NCBI RefSeq assembly: GCF_000473165.1 | Contig: NZ_KI421504.1 | Location: forward strand, 3,076,094 to 3,140,093 | DNA from: Leisingera aquimarina DSM 24565 | Lineage (GTDB): Bacteria; Pseudomonadota; Alphaproteobacteria; Rhodobacterales; Rhodobacteraceae | Length of the DNA stretch: 64,000 nucleotides | Reading direction: 5' to 3' | Shown here: positions 36,219 through 45,474 of the stretch, piece by piece | Numbering within the stretch: the first letter of the stretch is position 1 | Layout of the letters: each line of letters starts with the position of its first letter | The notes under the pieces: generated by a model | The model's database searches: none | Seen by the model: only the letters and a program-made list of their open reading frames with translations | Told to the model about the DNA's origin: nothing | Made by a program: the position numbers and the translations under genes

Positions 36219-39200
36219 TCAGCTGCAGCCGGAAGTCCCGCCGCAGGTGTTGCACTTCATACAGGTGCCGTTGCGCACCAATGTGTAATTGCCGCATTCG
36301 CCGCAGGCTTCGCCCTCATAGCCTTGCATTTTCGCCTTGGCGCGCGCGTCCATGCCGCCACCGGGCTGCACGGTTGCATCACCGGTCTCTGGCACAAGCG
36401 ACTGCAGCGCGGCAACGGGGTCCGTTCCGGTGCCCAGTGCAGTTGTTTCGGTCTGGCCGCCTTGCAACACCACCAGTTCCTGCGGCAGCCGTTTGCGCAG
36501 ATAGCCAGTCGAGGAGATTTGCTTCAGCACTTCCAGCGACCGCGAGGCGGCGTTTTCACTCAGCTCGCTCAAGTTCGACACGCCTTCTTCCTCACCGCGG
36601 CCAAGGTCGTCGAAACTTGCACCTTCAGGCTTCACATGCGCCAGGTCGGTGCGGTCCAGATAGCTAACCGCAAGTTCCCGGAACACGTAATCGAGGATCG
36701 AGGTTGCGTTTTTGATCGAGTCGTTGCCCTGAACCATGCCTGCAGGCTCAAACTTGGTGAAGGTGAAGGCGTCAACAAACTCCTCCAGCGGCACGCCGTA
36801 TTGCAGGCCGACCGAGACTGCGATGGCAAAATTGTTCATCATAGCCCGGAAGCCAGCACCTTCCTTGTGCATGTCGATGAAGATTTCGCCCAAGGTGCCG
36901 TCAGAATATTCACCGGTGCGCAGATAGACCTTGTGACCGCCGACAACCGCCTTTTGGGTGTAGCCCTTGCGGCGCTGCGGCATCTTCTCGCGGTGGCTGC
37001 GGACCAGCTCCTTTACCACCACTTTTTCGATGATCTTTTCCGCCAGAACCGTGGCCTTTTCCTGGGTTGAGCCGCTTTCAAGCACCTCCGCAGCCTCGTC
37101 GTCATCCTCAACCAGTGCCGCCGCCAGCGGCTGGCTCAGTTTGGAGCCGTCACGGTACAGCGCGTTTGCCTTTACCCCCAGGCTCCAGCTCAGCTCATAA
37201 GCCTTTTGGCAGTCTTCGATGGTGGCCGAATTGGGCATGTTGATGGTCTTGGAAATCGCACCGGAGATGAAGCTTTGGGCGGCTGCCATCATGTAGATAT
37301 GGCTGTCAACACTCAGGAAACGCTTACCTTTCTTGCCGCAGGGGTTGGCGCAATCAAAGATCGCATAGTGTTCCTCCTGCAGATGCGGCGCGCCTTCAAG
37401 GGTCATGGTGCCGCAGACATGGTCGTTGGCCGCGTCAATGTCCGCCTTGGTAAAGCCGAGGTGGCGCAGCAGGTCGAAGGTCGGATCGTTCAGCTTGGGC
37501 GCCGGGATGCCCAGTACGCCGGTGCAGAAATCCTCGCCCAGGGTCCATTGGTTGAACACAAACCGGATATCAAAGGCCGTTTCCAGTGCAGCGTCCACCT
37601 TGGCCAGCTCATTGGGGCCAAATCCGTGACCGGCCAGCGACGTATGGTTGATCCCCGGCGCGTTGCCGATGGAGCCGTGGCCCACCGCATAGGACGCGAT
37701 CTCCTCGATCTGGGCAGAGCTGTAACCCAGCCCCTCCAGCGCCGACGGAACCGAGCGGTTGATGATTTTGAAATAGCCGCCGCCGGCCAGCTTCTTGAAC
37801 TTCACCAGGGCAAAGTCCGGCTCGATGCCTGTGGTGTCGCAATCCATCACCAGGCCGATGGTGCCGGTAGGTGCAATCACTGTAGTCTGGGCGTTGCGGT
37901 AGCCGTGCTTTTCGCCCAGCTCCAACGCCTCATCCCAAGCGCTGGCGGCCAGATCGGCCAGCAGCGCATCCGGGCAATTGGAAATGTCCAGCGGCACCGG
38001 TGTGACCGACAGCGCCTCGTAGCCATCCGCGATGCCCTTTGCAGCGTTGCGGTGATTGCGGATCACACGCAGCATGTGATCCGTGTTTTTTGCATAACCC
38101 GGGAAGGGCCCAAGTTCTGCCGCGATTTCGGCCGAGGTGGCGTAGGACACGCCAGTCATTAGCGCGGTCAGCGCACCGCACAGCGCCCTGCCCTCATCCG
38201 AGTCATAGCTGTAGCCCATGTTCATCAAGAGGCCGCCGATATTGGCATAGCCCAGACCAAGGGTGCGGAAATCATAGGAGCGCTGTGCGATCTCCTTGGA
38301 CGGGAACTGCGCCATCATCACCGAGATTTCCAGCGTCAGCGTCCACAGGCGGCAGGAATGCATATAGTCATCCGCCTGGAACAGCCCGCCCTTCAGGAAG
38401 CTGAGCAGGTTCAGAGACGCCAGATTGCAGGCGGTGTCGTCCAAGAACATGTATTCTGAACAGGGGTTTGAGCCGCGAATTTCACCGTCTTCCGGGCAAG
38501 TGTGCCACTCATTGACGGTGTCGTGGAACTGGATGCCAGGATCGGCGCAGGCCCAGGCCGCATGGCCGACCTTCTCCCATAGGTCGCGGGCTTTGACCAC
38601 CTTGGCAATCTTGCCGTCGGTACGGTTGATCAGCTGCCAGTCGGCGTCTTTTTCAACCGCGTGCAGAAAGGCGTTGGTGACCCGGATCGAGTTGTTGGAG
38701 TTCTGCCCGGAAACGGAGCTGTAGGCCTCGGAGTCCCAATCTGTGTCATAGGTCGGGAACTCGATCGAGGTATGGCCTTGCTTGGCGTAATCCAGCACCC
38801 GCTTGACATAGGTTTCCGGGATTGCCACCTTTTTCGCTTCACGGATCGCGCCCTTTAGCCCGGTGTTGACCGCCGGGTCATAGGCATCCGCTTCACCGCC
38901 GTCCCAGCCGCGGATCGCCTCGAAAATGCCGTTCAGCATCTTCTCGTGCATCTTTGAGCCTGCGACGATGGAGGCAACCTTCTGCTCCTCCAGAACCTTC
39001 CACTCGATGAATTGCTCAATATCCGGGTGATCGGCGTCGACGATCACCATTTTTGCTGCCCGACGGGTTGTGCCGCCTGATTTGATGGCACCCGCTGCAC
39101 GGTCGCCGATTTTGAGGAAGCCCATCAGGCCAGAGGATTTTCCACCGCCTGACAGCGGCTCGCCTTCAGCGCGCAAATGGGAAAAGTTGGTGCCGGTGCC

Positions 39201-39863
39201 GGAGCCGTATTTGAACAGGCGTGCTTCGCGCACCCACAGATCCATGATGCCGCCGTCCTTGACCAGATCATCCGACACCGACTGGATGAAACAGGCATGC
39301 GGCTGCGGGTGTTCATAGGCGCTGTCCGATTTGGTCAGCTTGCCGGTCTTGTAATCGACGTAATGATGGCCCTGCGCCGGGCCGTCGATGCCATAGGCCC
39401 AATGCAGACCGGTGTTGAACCACTGGGGCGAATTGGGGGCCGAGCGCTGGGTTGCCAGCATATACCGCATCTCGTCGTAATAGGCGCGGGCGTTGTCTTC
39501 GGAAGAGAAATAGCCGCCCTTCCAGCCCCAATAGGCCCAAGCGCCGGCCAGCCGGTCGAATACCTGCTTGGAGGAGACCTCGCCGCCCAGCACCGCACCG
39601 TCGGCGGGGACCGAACGCCACAGGAACTCGGGAACGCCTTTTTCGCGGACTTTTTTCAGCCGCGACGGTACGCCGGCCTTGCGGAAGTACTTTTGGGCAA
39701 TGACATCGCTGGCGACCTGGCTCCAGGATGCAGGAATTTCGATGTTGTCGAGCCGGAAAACAATGGTCCCGTCCGGATTGCGGATCTCCGATGTGGCCGA
39801 GATAAAGGCCAGATCAGCATAGGCATCCTGTCCGGGTTTTGTGAACTTCCGTTCGATCTTCAT
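36219..39863 (-). CDS. nrdJ: Vitamin B12-dependent ribonucleotide reductase (class II)
   Basis: A 1214-residue class II reductase that converts ribonucleotides to deoxyribonucleotides with adenosylcobalamin. Visible landmarks are the N-terminal [17 protein letters not shown], the active-site loop [20 protein letters not shown] with the Cys and Glu, [32 protein letters not shown], and a C-terminal [20 protein letters not shown] region whose cysteines form the redox tail. I chose MKIERKF (ATG at 39863) with AAGGGG upstream rather than the frame start 7 codons earlier. Class II use makes cobalamin essential for DNA synthesis, matching the B12-dependent methyl transfer operon at 9-11 kb. Confidence 0.95.
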   Translation of the reverse strand: MKIERKFTKPGQDAYADLAFISATSEIRNPDGTIVFRLDNIEIPASWSQVASDVIAQKYFRKAGVPSRLKKVREKGVPEFLWRSVPADGAVLGGEVSSKQVFDRLAGAWAYWGWKGGYFSSEDNARAYYDEMRYMLATQRSAPNSPQWFNTGLHWAYGIDGPAQGHHYVDYKTGKLTKSDSAYEHPQPHACFIQSVSDDLVKDGGIMDLWVREARLFKYGSGTGTNFSHLRAEGEPLSGGGKSSGLMGFLKIGDRAAGAIKSGGTTRRAAKMVIVDADHPDIEQFIEWKVLEEQKVASIVAGSKMHEKMLNGIFEAIRGWDGGEADAYDPAVNTGLKGAIREAKKVAIPETYVKRVLDYAKQGHTSIEFPTYDTDWDSEAYSSVSGQNSNNSIRVTNAFLHAVEKDADWQLINRTDGKIAKVVKARDLWEKVGHAAWACADPGIQFHDTVNEWHTCPEDGEIRGSNPCSEYMFLDDTACNLASLNLLSFLKGGLFQADDYMHSCRLWTLTLEISVMMAQFPSKEIAQRSYDFRTLGLGYANIGGLLMNMGYSYDSDEGRALCGALTALMTGVSYATSAEIAAELGPFPGYAKNTDHMLRVIRNHRNAAKGIADGYEALSVTPVPLDISNCPDALLADLAASAWDEALELGEKHGYRNAQTTVIAPTGTIGLVMDCDTTGIEPDFALVKFKKLAGGGYFKIINRSVPSALEGLGYSSAQIEEIASYAVGHGSIGNAPGINHTSLAGHGFGPNELAKVDAALETAFDIRFVFNQWTLGEDFCTGVLGIPAPKLNDPTFDLLRHLGFTKADIDAANDHVCGTMTLEGAPHLQEEHYAIFDCANPCGKKGKRFLSVDSHIYMMAAAQSFISGAISKTINMPNSATIEDCQKAYELSWSLGVKANALYRDGSKLSQPLAAALVEDDDEAAEVLESGSTQEKATVLAEKIIEKVVVKELVRSHREKMPQRRKGYTQKAVVGGHKVYLRTGEYSDGTLGEIFIDMHKEGAGFRAMMNNFAIAVSVGLQYGVPLEEFVDAFTFTKFEPAGMVQGNDSIKNATSILDYVFRELAVSYLDRTDLAHVKPEGASFDDLGRGEEEGVSNLSELSENAASRSLEVLKQISSTGYLRKRLPQELVVLQGGQTETTALGTGTDPVAALQSLVPETGDATVQPGGGMDARAKAKMQGYEGEACGECGNYTLVRNGTCMKCNTCGGTSGCS

Positions 39864-40209
39864 GCTCAGCCCCTTTTCAAGCATTCGTCATCTATTTGTC
39901 GCGGCGCCCCCAAGCGCCAGTCAGATCCGGTCACGGAACACACAAACACCCGGCGCACACCGCATATAGCGCGCTTGCGGCCCTCGCCGGCCATTCTCAC
40001 AGGACTGTCTGCTGTTTTCAGCGTTGTTGCTTCGGCTCTGTTACCCACCAGATCTAGTGCCGTCGCAACCGGTGTCCACAATTTGGCGTATTCGGACACT
40101 AAGGGTCAACGCAAAATTTACACTTTGGCAACTATCTTTGCTGTTGACGGTTTCAGCGGATTGAAGGGTCTGCGGCAGGTCATTGATTCATCCACAGGCC
40201 CTGCCCCGT

Positions 40210-40392
40210 TCAACGCCTTCTGGCTGCGCTGCCGCCTGTTCGGATTTCCTTTGACCGCTGAGTGACTTGCTGCCTTGCAGAAGGAAAGCGGCCGTACCGG
40301 CCAGAGGTGATGGATGTGTAAAACCATGCAGTTGCACTGGCTGAAAACAGGGCGCACATCTTAGAAGCGATATTCTTGAGGTCCCGTGCCAC
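40210..40392 (-). CDS. Candidate small ORF, 60 aa, below the TTAA array
   Basis: A leftward frame beginning with GTG at 40392, four bases after AGAAGG, and ending with TGA at 40210-40212. It reads MARDLKNIASKMCALFSAS with a short hydrophobic stretch (CALFSASATAWFYTSI) and a basic C-terminus (RRR). The TTAA array lies 58-94 bp upstream of its start in the direction expected for a promoter. No family is recognised; coding bias is unclear. Confidence 0.2.
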   Translation of the reverse strand: MARDLKNIASKMCALFSASATAWFYTSITSGRYGRFPSARQQVTQRSKEIRTGGSAARRR

Positions 40393-40449
40393 AGACCTTC
40401 TGGTAGTCAGTCTCCGGTTAACCTTCTGATGCGGCTCGGCGGCAATTGG

Positions 40450-40486
40450 TTAAGGGTGTCTTAACAGTGTATTAAAGAAGTATTAA
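40450..40486 (-). promoter_or_regulatory. Four TTAA boxes at exact 11-bp spacing (CtrA-like array)
   Basis: TTAA occurs at 40450, 40461, 40472 and 40483, each separated by exactly 7 bp. This gives three overlapping TTAA-N7-TTAA sites, the core of the CtrA-binding consensus. The leftmost pair, read on the minus strand, is TTAAGACACCCTTAACC and carries the additional C of the full consensus. Confidence 0.6.
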
Positions 40487-40589
40487 CACTGCCGATTGAA
40501 CGGAACAGATTCAGTTCATCAAATGCGGGAAACGAATCTTTGTTCCGGTTGATACCGGCAAAGATTCGCTGCAACTTATTGAAGAAGTG

Positions 40590-40666
40590 TGGTCGGGGCG
40601 GCGAGATTCGAACTCACGACCCCCTGTACCCAAAACAGGTGCGCTACCAGACTGCGCCACGCCCCG
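40590..40666 (-). tRNA. tRNA-Pro (anticodon UGG)
   Basis: The complement of 40590-40666 forms a 77-nt tRNA: acceptor CGGGGCG, anticodon stem-loop CTGTTTTGGGTACAG with anticodon UGG, T-arm GAGTTCGAATCTC and encoded CCA end. Confidence 0.96.
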
Positions 40667-40709
40667 GACCGTGCGCCTTCCTATCTCTGCCGAACTGATT
40701 TGGAAACCC

Positions 40710-41183
40710 CTAACAGGGCCAAACTGCGCCGCTGCGGGAAAAAATTTCATGGCGCATCTGCGAGCCTGCCGCGATACCGTACTTGCGGGCAAGCCCGCCG
40801 TTGATTTCCAGCACCGCAAAGACAGCGTCACCGCCCGGAATCGGGGTCAGATCGCCAGGCACGGCGTTCTCGTGAACCGAGGTCACCAGACCGTGTTCAT
40901 TCAGGAAAATGATATCAAGCGGGATCAGCGTGTTCTTCATCCAGAACGCCACGGGCTGCGGGCTGTCATAGACAAACAGCATCCCTGCGCCGCGCGGCAG
41001 GTCTTTGCGGAACATCAGCCCTTGGGCGCGTTCCGCCTCTGTATCGGCAATTTCAACTGCGAAACCCGCCTGCCCCCAGTTCCCGCGCAGATCGGCCTGT
41101 GCAAGCTTGCACTCAGACGCCAGTGCAGTCCCGGCGGCAAATGTCATGCAGGCGGCCAAACTCCACTGAAGCAGGCGCCGCAT
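40710..41183 (-). CDS. DUF192 secreted protein
   Basis: A 157-residue protein with a signal peptide (MRRLLQWSLAACMTFAAGTA, cleavage after ALA) and a DUF192 domain. Landmarks are EIADTEAERAQGLMFRKDL, GMLFVYD, FWMKNTLIPLDIIF and VLEINGG. The family is of unknown function and sits in the periplasm or outside the cell. The ATG at 41183 follows AAGG and lies only 7 bp after the cold-shock gene stop, so they are cotranscribed. That pairing is frequent in Rhodobacterales as far as I recall. Confidence 0.88.
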   Translation of the reverse strand: MRRLLQWSLAACMTFAAGTALASECKLAQADLRGNWGQAGFAVEIADTEAERAQGLMFRKDLPRGAGMLFVYDSPQPVAFWMKNTLIPLDIIFLNEHGLVTSVHENAVPGDLTPIPGGDAVFAVLEINGGLARKYGIAAGSQMRHEIFSRSGAVWPC

Positions 41184-41190
41184 CAAGACC

Positions 41191-41730
41191 TTAGTCCTCG
41201 TCGCCTGGGAGCATTGCAGCCTCCCAGGCCAGCACTTCAACCGCCATGCGGCCGCGTTTGCCGTCGATCACCCGCATTGCCAAAGCTTCCCCCGGCTGCA
41301 GATCCGCCAGCCCGGACTGCCGCAACACTTCGACATGCAGGAAAACATCCTCGCCGCGGCCAAACACATTGGCAAAGCCGAACCCTTTGCCCTTGTCGAA
41401 CCATTTGACCCGGGCAGGCTCCAGCGGTTCGTTCTGCAGGCTGGTCATATCCAATTCGGCAAAATCGCTCAGCACCGGGGTATCATCACGTTCGGGCGGC
41501 TGAATGGAGATCACTTCAACTGCTTGAACACCGCGGCCGGTCTGATGGGTGACAATCTCGATCCGGGCGCCGTCCGCGACAGAGCTTTGGCCGAAATTAC
41601 GCAATACATTCACATGGAGCAGAATATCCGCGCCGCCCTCGTCAGATACGACAAATCCGTATCCTTTGGCTGGATCAAACCACTTCACCAGCCCCTGAAT
41701 TTGCTGCAAGCTGCTGAGATCTTCTGCCAC
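41191..41730 (-). CDS. Cold-shock protein with two CSD domains
   Basis: A 179-residue protein with tandem cold-shock domains (about 11-75 and 105-170). Both keep the RNP1 motif (KGYGFV and KGFGFANV) and the VKWFD start, and the second has DVFLHVEVL as RNP2. It should bind single-stranded RNA/DNA as an RNA chaperone. The start is GTG (41730), with AGGGAA upstream. The leader to the next gene (pdxH) is about 135 nt and AT-rich, which could hold a cold-responsive 5' UTR. Confidence 0.92.
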   Translation of the reverse strand: MAEDLSSLQQIQGLVKWFDPAKGYGFVVSDEGGADILLHVNVLRNFGQSSVADGARIEIVTHQTGRGVQAVEVISIQPPERDDTPVLSDFAELDMTSLQNEPLEPARVKWFDKGKGFGFANVFGRGEDVFLHVEVLRQSGLADLQPGEALAMRVIDGKRGRMAVEVLAWEAAMLPGDED

Positions 41731-41865
41731 GTACTTTTCCCTACCGCGTTTTTTTTATTTTGATGGTGCCCTGATGCGCGATTCTGACCTTGGATTTCAA
41801 GCTAAAAAGACTTGAAATTGTCACGAAACTGCTATTGACCCTAGGTAAACCATTATCTTTTCCAC

Positions 41866-42471
41866 TCAAGGATTGAGCCGCAGAATTTCCCATTCTGCAG
41901 CTGCATTCATGCGGCGCCAGCGAAACCGGTCATGCAGCCGGAATGCGCCATCTGCCCAAAATTCTATTTCAACCGGCACCAGGCGGAAGCCGCCCCAAAA
42001 CGGCGGGCGGTCCGGGTTCGGACCCTTCATGGCTGTTACCTTTGCCACCTCGGCCATCAGCGTGCCGCGGCTGTCCAGCGGCTGTGATTGCTTCGAGGCC
42101 CAGGCCCCCAGCCGGCTCTTGAGCGAGCGGGACTTGTAGTATTCATCCGCCTGCGGCCCGTCTTCGCGTGTGATCGTGCCGCGCACCCGGATCTGGCGGC
42201 GCAGCGATTTCCAATGCACCACAAAGGCAGCCTTGCCGGCCTGATCCAGCTCTTGTGCTTTGGTGCTCTCGTAATTGGTATAGAACACAAAGGCGCCGTC
42301 TTCGATTTCCTTGAGCAGAACCATGCGGCTGTTCGGCAATCCGGTCTCATCCACCGTGGCCAGGGCAATGGCGTTGGGATCGTTGGGTTCGGCCTGTTCC
42401 GCCTCTCCCAGCCAGGACCGGGCGATGGCAAACGGATCGTCACCTGCAAATATACCTGTACGGTCGGTCAT
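41866..42471 (-). CDS. pdxH: Pyridoxamine 5'-phosphate oxidase
   Basis: A 201-residue FMN enzyme that makes pyridoxal phosphate. Signature pieces are [37 protein letters not shown], the [20 protein letters not shown] block (first residues) and the C-terminal [10 protein letters not shown]. It is divergently transcribed from fabI, with 132 bp between starts. Length is normal for the family. Confidence 0.95.
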   Translation of the reverse strand: MTDRTGIFAGDDPFAIARSWLGEAEQAEPNDPNAIALATVDETGLPNSRMVLLKEIEDGAFVFYTNYESTKAQELDQAGKAAFVVHWKSLRRQIRVRGTITREDGPQADEYYKSRSLKSRLGAWASKQSQPLDSRGTLMAEVAKVTAMKGPNPDRPPFWGGFRLVPVEIEFWADGAFRLHDRFRWRRMNAAAEWEILRLNP

Positions 42472-42603
42472 CGGGCACCTCTTTGCGGATTTCGATGCAA
42501 CCTATGCAGCTTCCTGCCCCGCGACAAGGGCGTGCACCCTTGAAGCGGCCCGCGCGGCATACTAAACACCGCGTAATTCACAGATCACAGGCGGAGAACC
42601 TGC

Positions 42604-43407
42604 ATGTCTAATCACCTGATGGCCGGCAAGCGCGGCCTTATCATGGGCCTGGCCAATGATAAATCCATCGCTTGGGGGATTGCCAAGGCCTGCGCCGATG
42701 CCGGCGCCGAGCTTGCCTTTTCTTATCAGGGCGACGCACTGAAAAAGCGGGTCGACCCGCTGGCAGCGCAGCTGGGCAGCGATATCGTGCTGCCGTGTGA
42801 CGTCTCGGACGAGGCGTCGATTGATGCCCTGTTTGCCGGGCTGGAAGCCAAATGGGGCAAGCTGGACTTTGTTGTCCACGCCATCGGCTTTTCCGACAAG
42901 AACGAATTGCGCGGCCGCTATGTCGACACCAGCCGCAGCAATTTCCAAATGACCATGGACATCTCGGTCTTCTCGTTCACCGCGGTGGCAAACCGCGCCG
43001 AGAAGATGATGAGTGACGGCGGCTCGCTGCTGACCCTGACCTATTACGGTGCCGAGCAGGTGATGCCGCATTACAATGTGATGGGTGTGGCCAAGGCAGC
43101 GCTGGAAGCGTCGGTCAAATACCTGGCCGAGGATCTGGGCAAAGACGGTATCCGCGTCAACGCGATCTCGGCCGGCCCGATCAAGACCCTGGCCGCCTCC
43201 GGCATCGGTGATTTCCGCTACATTATGAAGTGGAACGAATACAATTCGCCGCTGCGCCGCAACGTGACCATTGATGACGTCGGCAAATCCGCGCTTTATC
43301 TGCTGTCCGATCTCAGCTCGGGTGTGACCGGAGAGAACCTGCATGTGGATGCCGGCTATCACGTGGTGGGCATGAAGGCGGTGGATGCGCCGGATATCTC
43401 CAAGTAA
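42604..43407 (+). CDS. fabI: Enoyl-[acyl-carrier-protein] reductase (NADH)
   Basis: A 267-residue FabI, an SDR-type enoyl-ACP reductase completing fatty-acid elongation. The atypical cofactor loop GLANDKSIAWGIAKA, the DVSDEASID block and the active-site Y-x6-K (YNVMGVAK) are present. It ends SSGVTGENLHVDAGYHVVGM. A GGAGAACCTGC sequence precedes the ATG. A hairpin separates it from gpt. Confidence 0.95.
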   Translation: MSNHLMAGKRGLIMGLANDKSIAWGIAKACADAGAELAFSYQGDALKKRVDPLAAQLGSDIVLPCDVSDEASIDALFAGLEAKWGKLDFVVHAIGFSDKNELRGRYVDTSRSNFQMTMDISVFSFTAVANRAEKMMSDGGSLLTLTYYGAEQVMPHYNVMGVAKAALEASVKYLAEDLGKDGIRVNAISAGPIKTLAASGIGDFRYIMKWNEYNSPLRRNVTIDDVGKSALYLLSDLSSGVTGENLHVDAGYHVVGMKAVDAPDISK

Positions 43408-43419
43408 CTGAATACAGAG

Positions 43420-43446
43420 AGAAACCCAGGGGCATCCTGGGTTTCT
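43420..43446 (+). terminator. Hairpin between fabI and gpt
   Basis: Perfect 11-bp stem AGAAACCCAGG/CCTGGGTTTCT with a GGCAT loop; no T tract follows, so termination may be partial. Confidence 0.5.
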
Positions 43447-43480
43447 GCAAGCTGACGCGACTTCGCGGGGAGCAAGTAAC

Positions 43481-43984
43481 ATGACCGATCGTCTGCCGCA
43501 CGAAAAAGGCTTTCACATCAGCTGGGACCAGATCCACCGCGACAGCCGTGCCCTGGCCTGGCGGCTGGACGGGCAAGGCCCTGACAATGGCGCCTGGCGC
43601 GCCGTGGTGGCGATCACCCGCGGCGGCATGGCGCCGGCGATGATTGTCAGCCGCGAGCTGGACATCCGCACCGTTGACACCATCTCGGTGCGGTCCTACC
43701 ACCATCAATCCCAAGGCGAAGCCGAAGTGCTGAAGGCACCGGATGCCGATCTGATGGGGGATGGCGAAGGCATCCTGATCATCGACGATCTGGTCGACAG
43801 CGGCAAAACCCTGGATCTGGTGCGCCAGCTGTACCCCAAGGCGCATTTTGCCACCGTCTATGCCAAGCCCAAAGGGCGGCCCATGGTGGACACCTTCATC
43901 ACCGAAGTCAGCCAGGATACCTGGATCTTCTTCCCCTGGGATATGGCGCTGCAATATGTGGAGCCTTACCGCGGCAAGGACTGA
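43481..43984 (+). CDS. gpt: Xanthine phosphoribosyltransferase
   Basis: A 167-residue purine-salvage PRTase (xanthine/guanine). The PRPP loop is [17 protein letters not shown] and the N-terminal [18 protein letters not shown] matches Gpt. It converts xanthine or guanine plus PRPP to the nucleotide at the membrane face. It follows fabI and precedes a strong terminator. Confidence 0.92.
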   Translation: MTDRLPHEKGFHISWDQIHRDSRALAWRLDGQGPDNGAWRAVVAITRGGMAPAMIVSRELDIRTVDTISVRSYHHQSQGEAEVLKAPDADLMGDGEGILIIDDLVDSGKTLDLVRQLYPKAHFATVYAKPKGRPMVDTFITEVSQDTWIFFPWDMALQYVEPYRGKD

Positions 43985-44010
43985 TCCGCCTTGAATGGAA
44001 TTCCCCTGAA

Positions 44011-44036
44011 GGGCGCGCTGCAAGGCGCGCCTTTTT
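44011..44036 (+). terminator. Rho-independent terminator after gpt
   Basis: GGCGCGC/GCGCGCC stem with a TGCAAG loop followed by TTTTT, 28 bp after the gpt stop. Confidence 0.88.
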
Positions 44037-44180
44037 CCGTTTGTGCACCTCCGGCCGAAGCACCCGCCGCTCCGGTCAGGCATAATCGCTTGAGAAGCCG
44101 GAAACGCCGTGCCAGACATAGTCCGGAGCGCAACCCGCTGCGCCTGACCATCTTCCTTTTTCCGGCGCCCGGAGCCTTTC

Positions 44181-45356
44181 ATGCCCCTTTCCCGCACCCA
44201 AGCCACCTTTGTCTCGCCCATCGTCGAATCGCGCCGCTGGGTGGCCGGAGTTGAATTTCCGCCAGAGCGCCCGCTGCTGAACGTCAGCCAGGCCGCGCCG
44301 GCAGAGGCACCGCCCCAAGGTCTGCGCCAGGCACTTGCGGATGCTGCCCTGAACGATGCCGAGGCGCATCTCTACGGACCCGTCCTCGGCAGTGACCCGC
44401 TACGGCAGGCGCTGGCCATTCAGATCTCCGGTCATTACCGGGGTGATGTGCAAGCGGAACAGATTGGCATCACCTCCGGCTGCAACCAGGCCTTTGCCGC
44501 CGCCATTGCTGCGCTGTGCGGCGAGGGCGACGAGGTGATCATACCCGTCCCGTGGTATTTCAATCACAAGATGTGGCTGGACATGGCCGGCGTCACCGCC
44601 GCGCCGCTGCCGGTTGGCGACGGCATGCTGCCGGACCTGGCCGCTGCTGCTGCGCTGATCACGCCCCGCACCCGCGCCATCGTGCTGGTCACCCCGAACA
44701 ATCCCTGCGGTGTGGAGTACCCTTCCGGGCTGGTGCAGGCCTTCTTTGATCTGGCCCGCAACCGCGGCCTGGCGCTGATCGTGGACGAAACCTACCGCGA
44801 CTTCGACAGCCGCGAAGGTGCTCCGCACGGGCTGTTCCAGATACCGGATTGGGACAGCACCCTGATCCACCTCTATTCTTTCTCCAAGGCCTACCGGCTG
44901 ACCGGCCACCGGGTCGGCGCTGTTGCAGCTTCGCCGGACAAGATGTTCGAAATGGAGAAGTTTCTGGACACAGTGACTATCTGCCCTTCGCAGCTGGGCC
45001 AGACCGGCGCCCTTTGGGGAATTGAAAACCTGCAGGGCTGGCTGGCGGGGGAACGTCAGGAAATTCTCGACCGCCGCGCGGCAATTGAAGACGGGTTTCC
45101 GGTGCTGGCGGAGAAAGGCTGGAAGCTGCTCGGATGCGGCGCCTACTTTGCCTATGTTGAACACCCGTTCGGCCTGCCGTCGGAGGAGATCGCCAAACGG
45201 CTGGTGGCGGAGGCTTCCGTCCTGATGCTGCCGGGCTCCATGTTCATGCCCGCAGACGATCCCGTCGGCGCACGCCAGTTCCGCATTGCCTTTGCCAATG
45301 TGGACCGGACAGGCATCCGGACGCTGTTTGACCGGCTGGCGGCCTTTAATCCCTGA
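44181..45356 (+). CDS. PLP-dependent class I/II aminotransferase
   Basis: A 391-residue fold-type I aminotransferase. The glycine/Asn binding segment is LVTPNNPCG, the aspartate is in LIVDETYRDF, and the Schiff-base Lys is in YSFSKAYRLTGHRVG. It resembles aspartate/aromatic aminotransferases of the AAT_like group (older label 'aminotransferase class I'). Substrate specificity cannot be read. It is a single-gene unit between the gpt terminator and the foldase gene. Confidence 0.88.
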   Translation: MPLSRTQATFVSPIVESRRWVAGVEFPPERPLLNVSQAAPAEAPPQGLRQALADAALNDAEAHLYGPVLGSDPLRQALAIQISGHYRGDVQAEQIGITSGCNQAFAAAIAALCGEGDEVIIPVPWYFNHKMWLDMAGVTAAPLPVGDGMLPDLAAAAALITPRTRAIVLVTPNNPCGVEYPSGLVQAFFDLARNRGLALIVDETYRDFDSREGAPHGLFQIPDWDSTLIHLYSFSKAYRLTGHRVGAVAASPDKMFEMEKFLDTVTICPSQLGQTGALWGIENLQGWLAGERQEILDRRAAIEDGFPVLAEKGWKLLGCGAYFAYVEHPFGLPSEEIAKRLVAEASVLMLPGSMFMPADDPVGARQFRIAFANVDRTGIRTLFDRLAAFNP

Positions 45357-45474
45357 TCACGCAGCAGTTTGATCCGCAACCATCTTGCCCCTCTGCGGGC
45401 AGCCGCGTATTCAGTCAGCGGCATTTCCCGCCGCAAGGCGACCCCTTGCACGGCAGAACAATAAAGAGGGCATC

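Larger units (their letters stand above)
39864..40589. other. 726-bp gap: nrdJ leader and TTAA array
   Basis: There is no convincing gene in this stretch apart from a possible leftward small frame (40210-40392). It holds the nrdJ promoter region, GGTTAACC at 40416-40423 and a phased TTAA array at 40450-40486. I looked for a cobalamin riboswitch (B12 box) and an NrdR box ahead of nrdJ and recognised neither. Confidence 0.6.

Noticed and set aside
40030-40065. Near-palindrome CACCAGATCTAGTG suggestive of a lux-type box
   Set aside because: Two mismatches, wrong length, and no LuxR target gene adjacent.
39864-40140. Cobalamin riboswitch or NrdR box before nrdJ
   Set aside because: I searched for a B12 box and for the ACA-WATAT-TGT type NrdR repeat and saw neither convincingly.
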